DNA of 64,000 nt from Bryobacterales bacterium (GTDB lineage Bacteria; Acidobacteriota; Terriglobia; Bryobacterales; Bryobacteraceae). Shown piece by piece: positions 59,991 to 64,000 of this stretch (within the stretch, counting starts at the first letter, position 1; each line of letters begins with the position of its first letter). The stretch spans positions 4,377-68,376 of the forward strand of contig PMOK01000092.1 of NCBI GenBank assembly GCA_003162425.1. Direction: 5' to 3'. The notes below the pieces were generated by a model. It saw nothing but the letters and a program-made list of their open reading frames with translations, made no database searches and had not been told where the DNA came from. A program made the position numbers and the translations under genes.

Positions 59991-60620
59991 GTGGTGCCCG
60001 ATTTTTGTACCTGCGGTGCGCAGTTGCCGCCCGACGCCCGATTCTGCCATAAGTGCGGAAAGCCGCAGTACGATTATCCGGGCCTGGTGGAAGAACCAGT
60101 TGCGCCGGTGCCTCCCCCCTTACCAACACCACAAGTCCAGACGCCGCTCGAAATCAGTTTCCACAACCGGCTCGCGGTTCGCATTGGTTTTTTGGCCGCA
60201 TTGACGGCCGTTCTTCTATTCATGTTTCCGTTGCCTTTTCCATTCCTCCGACTGCTTTTGGCGTTCATCGCCGCGGGATTTCTCGCCGTTTTCGCTTATA
60301 CGCGGCGCACGGGACAGATGCTCAGCATTCGCAGTGGCGCGCGCATGGGCTGGATCACGGGCATCTTCTCATTCACCTTCGTCACCATTCTCTTCACCGT
60401 GGCGATGGTGGCGATTTCGAACGAAGGTGGACTGGTGAAATTCTTCCGCAGCCAATTGCCTCCCAACGATGCGCGCACCGAGCAGTTAACGCAAGCTCTC
60501 AATAATCCCGCCACCTTAGCCGGCGTCCTGGCGTTCTCCGTCATCGTGCTGTTCGTCATTCTCACGGCGCTGCCAGTGCTGGGCGGTGCGCTGGGCGCGA
60601 AGGTTCTCGCAAAGGAATGA
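59991..60620 (+). CDS. Zinc-ribbon membrane protein
   Basis: A protein of about 209 residues. A zinc ribbon near the N-terminus (CTCGAQLPPDARFCHKCGKP; CxC and CxxC) is followed by a proline-rich linker (PVAPVPPPLPTPQ). Four transmembrane segments (IGFLAALTAVLLFMF, LRLLLAFIAAGFLAVFAY, WITGIFSFTFVTILFTVAMV, LAGVLAFSVIVLFVILTALP) complete it. The start is uncertain: GTG at 59991 or 59994 is favoured, since the longer frame from 59958 begins before any ribosome binding site. Its stop overlaps the ATG of the S41 peptidase gene (ATGA), so it opens a five-gene operon. The function is unknown. Confidence 0.7.
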   Translation: MVPDFCTCGAQLPPDARFCHKCGKPQYDYPGLVEEPVAPVPPPLPTPQVQTPLEISFHNRLAVRIGFLAALTAVLLFMFPLPFPFLRLLLAFIAAGFLAVFAYTRRTGQMLSIRSGARMGWITGIFSFTFVTILFTVAMVAISNEGGLVKFFRSQLPPNDARTEQLTQALNNPATLAGVLAFSVIVLFVILTALPVLGGALGAKVLAKE

Positions 60621-61933
60621 TCCGGGCAGGCCTGCTGGTATCGGCAGTTCTCGGAGCGGCGGCATCCATAGGCTGCGCGCAGACCGCGACCTCCTCAGTT
60701 GCCAGCGAGCTCACCGCCAAGCAGCGCCAGCTCAATATCGATTCCTTTGAATACGTCTTCGCCGCGGTTCGCGACAAACATTGGCAAGTCAAACCGGCGG
60801 GTCTGGACTGGCAAGCCGTACATGACGAGCTACGCCCGGCCATCGAAAAGGCCTCCACTATGCAATCCGCCCGCGCCGTTTTGAACGACATGCTGGGCCG
60901 CTTGCATGAGACGCACTTCGCCATCATCCCCAGCGATCTTTATTCCGATCTGGAGGGTTCCAGCGCCAAAGGTGAAATCACCACCGGCATGGATGTGCGC
61001 GTGGCGGGTTCTGACGTGCTGGTCACATCGGTCGAAGCAGGCTCCGCGGCTGCGCGGGAAGGCGTCCAGACGGGTTGGCAAATTCTGAAGATTGGTTCTA
61101 CGGATCTTGCCCCGGTGGTCGCGAAACTAAACGAAATCTACGCTACATCCACTTTGCGCGAACTGGTCATGTGTCGGGCAATCCTTGCTCGCCTGGATGG
61201 CAAGCCCGGAGAATCCGTCACCGTGGAATTTTTGGACGGCGCAAATCAGCGCGTAACCAAATCCCTCACTGAGGGAAAACCGCGCGGTGAGTTGTCCCAA
61301 TTCGGATATTTGTATCCTATGCACGTTTGGTTCGATTCTTCAAAAGTCGGTCCCGGCGACATCGGCTACGTGAAGTTCAATATGTTTCTAGATCCCACGC
61401 ACGTGATGAACCTGTTCGGCGAAGCTGTCGAAGCCTGCAAAACATGCCGGGGCTTCATCATCGACCTGCGCGGAAATCCGGGCGGTATCGGCGCCATGGC
61501 CATGGGGATGGCGGGCTGGTTCATCGACCAACCAGATCAGCGGCTCGGCACTCTTTACATGCGCGATACCACGCTGAAGTTCGTGGTGAATCCACGCGTG
61601 TACACCTTCGCGGGACCGCTCGCAATTTTAGTGGACGGCGCTTCGGCCTCCACCTCCGAGATCCTCGCGGGAGGTCTGAAAGATCTGGGACGCGCGCGCA
61701 TCTTCGGCACACACACCGCAGCCGCCGCATTGCCCTCCGTATTTGAAATGCTTCCGAATGGCGACGGCTTCCAGTATGCCATCGCCAATTACATTTCTGA
61801 AGGCGGAAAGCCGCTGGAAGGCCTGGGCGTAACGCCGGATGTGGAAACGCCGTTGACGCGTCAGGCTCTTCTAGCGGGCAAAGACCCGGCCCTAGACGCA
61901 GCTATCAAATGGATCACGAACCAGAGACATTGA
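60617..61933 (+). CDS. Exported S41-family peptidase
   Basis: A 438-residue protein with a signal peptide or lipoprotein-like start (LLVSAVLGAAASIGCAQ). A helical N-terminal region precedes a PDZ-like stretch (about 130-215; SAAAREGVQTGWQILKIGST) and the S41 core. The core has GFIIDLRGNPGG, then the nucleophile Ser in DGASASTSEILAGGLKDLGR. In CtpA-type enzymes a Lys follows about 25 residues later. Here the spot reads GTHTAAAALPSVF, which lacks it, as in some S41 subgroups that use another base. It is the second gene of the operon, coupled to the first. Confidence 0.85.
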   Translation: MIRAGLLVSAVLGAAASIGCAQTATSSVASELTAKQRQLNIDSFEYVFAAVRDKHWQVKPAGLDWQAVHDELRPAIEKASTMQSARAVLNDMLGRLHETHFAIIPSDLYSDLEGSSAKGEITTGMDVRVAGSDVLVTSVEAGSAAAREGVQTGWQILKIGSTDLAPVVAKLNEIYATSTLRELVMCRAILARLDGKPGESVTVEFLDGANQRVTKSLTEGKPRGELSQFGYLYPMHVWFDSSKVGPGDIGYVKFNMFLDPTHVMNLFGEAVEACKTCRGFIIDLRGNPGGIGAMAMGMAGWFIDQPDQRLGTLYMRDTTLKFVVNPRVYTFAGPLAILVDGASASTSEILAGGLKDLGRARIFGTHTAAAALPSVFEMLPNGDGFQYAIANYISEGGKPLEGLGVTPDVETPLTRQALLAGKDPALDAAIKWITNQRH

Positions 61934-61964
61934 ACGAGAAACGAGCAACGAGAAACGAGAAACG
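61933..61964 (+). repeat. Short tandem repeat of ACGAGAA in an intergenic spacer
   Basis: The spacer between the S41 peptidase and the next gene is almost entirely an imperfect run of four ACGAGAA/ACGAGCA units. It may supply the purine-rich ribosome binding region before the ATG at 61970. Confidence 0.6.
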
Positions 61965-61969
61965 GCTTT

Positions 61970-62737
61970 ATGGATTGGTTCTACGGGGATTCGGGCAAAC
62001 AGATCGGACCGATCGACGACGCCTCCTTTGAAGGGTTGGTGACAGCCGGAATCATCCGTGACGAGACGCTAGTCTGGCGCGCCGGAATGGCAAACTGGCA
62101 GCCATACCAGACCATTCGTCCCGTGGCACAGCCGACAGCCCTCGAAGGCGCTCCAGGCGATATGAAATTTTGCTCGGAGTGCGGACGCTCGTTCGCGCCA
62201 GATGATCTGGTTGCATTTGGGAACTCGCTCGTGTGCGCCGAGTGCAAGCCGCTTTTCACGCAGAAGCTCCGCGAAGGTATTCGGCCGGCCGGGGCGATAC
62301 ACTACGGCGGATTTTGGATCCGCTATCTCGCTGTATTCGTAGATAGCCTGATCTTTTCCGTCGTTATCGTGATCGTCTTCGCCGTCGGGCTCATGTTGTT
62401 TCCGGTGGATTGGGCCAACCTGGGACGCTCACCGGCAGGCCTCTTGCAATTGTTGGAGCTCGAAGGAGTGGTCTGGCTCTCCGCTCTGCTCTTTGCGGCG
62501 ATTTACGAAACATTGATGATTGGCCGCTATGCCGCTACACTTGGGAAAATGGCGTGCGGCCTGCGCGTAGTGATGAGCGACGGCGGCAAAGTGACCTATG
62601 GCCGTTCCTTGAGCCGACACTTCGCGAAAATTCTTAGCGGCTTCATGATGTTCATCGGATACATTATGGCGGGTTTTGATGACGAAAAACGCGCTTTGCA
62701 CGATCGCATCTGCGATACTCGTGTGATCAAGAAATAG
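61970..62737 (+). CDS. GYF-like, zinc-ribbon, RDD-family membrane protein
   Basis: A 255-residue protein with three parts. An N-terminal GYF_2-like domain (about 1-55; WFYGDSGKQIGPIDDASFEG, RDETLVWRAGMANWQP) is followed by a small zinc ribbon (about 68-100; CSECGRSFAPDDL, CAECKPLF). An RDD membrane domain (about 110-255) has FWIRYLAVFVDSLIFSVVIV and YETLMIGRYAATLGKMACGL, with the terminal ALHDRICDTRVI. The RDD family includes small ion or solute transporters. It is third in the operon. Confidence 0.82.
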   Translation: MDWFYGDSGKQIGPIDDASFEGLVTAGIIRDETLVWRAGMANWQPYQTIRPVAQPTALEGAPGDMKFCSECGRSFAPDDLVAFGNSLVCAECKPLFTQKLREGIRPAGAIHYGGFWIRYLAVFVDSLIFSVVIVIVFAVGLMLFPVDWANLGRSPAGLLQLLELEGVVWLSALLFAAIYETLMIGRYAATLGKMACGLRVVMSDGGKVTYGRSLSRHFAKILSGFMMFIGYIMAGFDDEKRALHDRICDTRVIKK

Positions 62738-62743
62738 CCTTCG

Positions 62744-63325
62744 ATGCCGCTCGCGCCGGAACATCTCGCATGCTCCCGCTGCAACACGCCGATCCCGCCT
62801 GCAGACTGGAATCGCGAACACGCCTTTTGTCCGTCCTGCCGCGCGCCGGTTCTGGCGCTGGTTTTCCCGGCGTTCTTCTCGAAGCGCGGAACCGCAACCA
62901 GCGGAACTCCGGTGCTCGAGGCCGGCGAAGCGAGCTGCTTCTACCATCCTCTGAAACGCGCCGTGGTTCCCTGCGATCGCTGCGGCCGCTTTCTGTGCGC
63001 CTTGTGCCAGGTGGAATTTCTCGGCCAGAACTGGTGCCCGCGCTGCATCCAGGCCAGCAGCGAAAAAGGCCAGCTCGCTCAATTGGACCCAAGCCGCAAG
63101 CTGTACGACAACCTGGCGCTGATTCTCGCGACCTTCCCTGCCCTGCTCGTCTGGCCGACAATTATTACCGCCCCGCTCACGTTGTACGTCGTGGTTCGCT
63201 ACTGGCGCGCGCCCTCCAGTATCCTGCCCCGCACCAAGATTCGTTTCTACATCGCAGCTCTGCTCGCCACCATCGAGATTGGGGCCTGGATATGGTTAGT
63301 GCTGTTCCTCATCTACCGGCGATGA
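62744..63325 (+). CDS. B-box-like zinc-binding membrane protein
   Basis: A 193-residue protein with two cysteine-rich modules. The first is CSRCNTPIPPADW with CPSC. The second is a B-box-like CFYHPLKRAVVPCDRCGRFL followed by CALCQVEF and CPRC. Three transmembrane segments follow (ALILATFPALLVWPTIITAP, LTLYVVVRYW region, FYIAALLATIEIGAWIWLVL). It starts six bases after the RDD gene stop and overlaps the next gene by four bases, so it is translationally coupled. The role is unknown; the shared zinc modules across the operon suggest a common assembly. Confidence 0.72.
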   Translation: MPLAPEHLACSRCNTPIPPADWNREHAFCPSCRAPVLALVFPAFFSKRGTATSGTPVLEAGEASCFYHPLKRAVVPCDRCGRFLCALCQVEFLGQNWCPRCIQASSEKGQLAQLDPSRKLYDNLALILATFPALLVWPTIITAPLTLYVVVRYWRAPSSILPRTKIRFYIAALLATIEIGAWIWLVLFLIYRR

Positions 63326-64000
63326 CAACGAAACTCCAGTATTCGCGGATGCCGGGACGCTCCGGACTCGTCGTGCGCGATTTCTTATGGATGAGCGCTG
63401 ATCATTTGTTGAGCGTCCGCCGGAATCCGTTTTCCGAATCCTACCGGCGATTTTATTTCGCCGATACCCAGGCGATCGTCGTTACAGAACTTCCAAATTC
63501 GCTGGCGCCCACTGGCCTTACCGCAGCCGTTTTGTTCATTGTTACGGCCGCTGCCCTGATGTACACTTGGCATCCGGTGTGGGCAAGTTTATGCGCACTT
63601 CTCTCGCTCGTCTCCTTCTTCGTGAGCTGGCGAAGCGCCGACTGCGCCTGCTATCTGCAGACTTCGGTTAGCACTGAGATGCTACCTTCCTTGCGGCGGC
63701 GGGTGGATGCCGCGAAAGCTACGGCGCTTTTAAAGGCGGAAATCGAGAGGACCCAGGGCAGCGTAAGCGCGGAGGTTTTGGAGATGGGCCCTCCCGTTGC
63801 GCGCACCGCACGATTGGCCACATCGAAACCAGCGCTTCGCCATTCGAGCGGCCAGATGCACTGGATGGCGTTCGCACTGATGATAGTCCGGGGATCCATC
63901 AGCGCCATTTCGCTCAAGGGCGCGGCGTCCATTCCACTCGGTATTGCCGCCACAATTGTCGGTACTGCAATTCTGCTGCTGTTAATTCTGGCGGCCATTC
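63322..64000 (+). CDS. Membrane protein, partial (runs off the window)
   Basis: The ATG at 63322 overlaps the stop of the preceding gene (ATGA). At least 226 codons are open to the window end. Visible: a soluble N-terminus (RSGLVVRDFLWMSADHLLSV, RRFYFADTQAIVVTELPNS), two close hydrophobic segments (LTAAVLFIVTAAALMYTW, ASLCALLSLVSFFVSW), a charged loop (LRRRVDAAKATALLKAEIER) and another hydrophobic stretch at the end (IPLGIAATIVGTAILLLLIL). I recognise no family. It is the fifth gene of the operon. Confidence 0.7.
   Translation, partial: MTTKLQYSRMPGRSGLVVRDFLWMSADHLLSVRRNPFSESYRRFYFADTQAIVVTELPNSLAPTGLTAAVLFIVTAAALMYTWHPVWASLCALLSLVSFFVSWRSADCACYLQTSVSTEMLPSLRRRVDAAKATALLKAEIERTQGSVSAEVLEMGPPVARTARLATSKPALRHSSGQMHWMAFALMIVRGSISAISLKGAASIPLGIAATIVGTAILLLLILAAI

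Overview
The window looks like a chromosome segment of an acidobacterium of the Solibacter/Bryobacter type. This is inferred from gene families, not from a marker gene. The supporting signs are moderately high GC, Oar-like TonB-type outer-membrane receptors with an N-terminal carboxypeptidase-regulatory-like domain, an ADOP-type ABC permease beside a PadR regulator, a giant secreted protein ending in the TIGR03437 domain typical of Solibacter, an X6-type sigma factor followed by a Ser/Thr kinase with TPRs, two DUF3300 proteins, a PEP-CTERM protein and Tat-tagged enzymes. There is no rRNA, complete tRNA or CRISPR array.

Layout. 0-5.4 kb: the start of a di-haem peroxidase-like gene, a two-gene molybdenum-linked operon, a porin with an extra N-terminal domain, an SDR oxidoreductase and a small conserved protein. 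5.4-9.1 kb: dprA and topA, ordinary housekeeping. 9.1-17.2 kb: accessory DNA full of scars. It holds a GNAT gene broken by a 10-bp duplication, a large Oar-like receptor behind a good promoter and a foldable leader, a second degraded copy of the topA 3' end after the receptor, four tRNA-3'-end-like repeats, a Tat-tagged PhzF-like protein, a HabB-like membrane protein and a MazF/PemK-type toxin-antitoxin pair. 17.2-24.2 kb: a secreted quinoprotein-cytochrome c fusion, a truncated msrB, a DUF885 protein, msrA, a GlcG/HbpS-like protein with a formaldehyde dehydrogenase, and a Crp/Fnr gene with a deletion near its 3' end. 24.4-29.4 kb: an ECF sigma factor with a small membrane partner, then an X6-type sigma factor that seems to start at ATC, a TPR kinase and a PEP-CTERM protein. 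29.4-39.3 kb: envelope proteins with Gly/His-rich tails (FecR-like and two DUF3300) around a NarL-type two-component system, a single-domain receiver, an RraA-like gene and an MFS exporter. 39.5-49.5 kb: a 2088-residue secreted repeat protein, a PQQ dehydrogenase and a polytopic membrane protein. 49.7-64 kb: a second Oar-like receptor, tldD/tldE, an ADOP-PadR module with a truncated chimeric copy, and a tightly packed five-gene membrane operon that runs off the window.

The most interesting signal is a shared 20-bp inverted repeat (AATACCA-N6-TGGTAT). It lies 43-44 bp upstream of both the histidine kinase gene and the single-domain receiver gene, which suggests one regulon joining the two. The second theme is genome decay: at least seven genes show a readable scar (deletion, duplication, frameshift, fusion or truncation), often next to palindromic elements.
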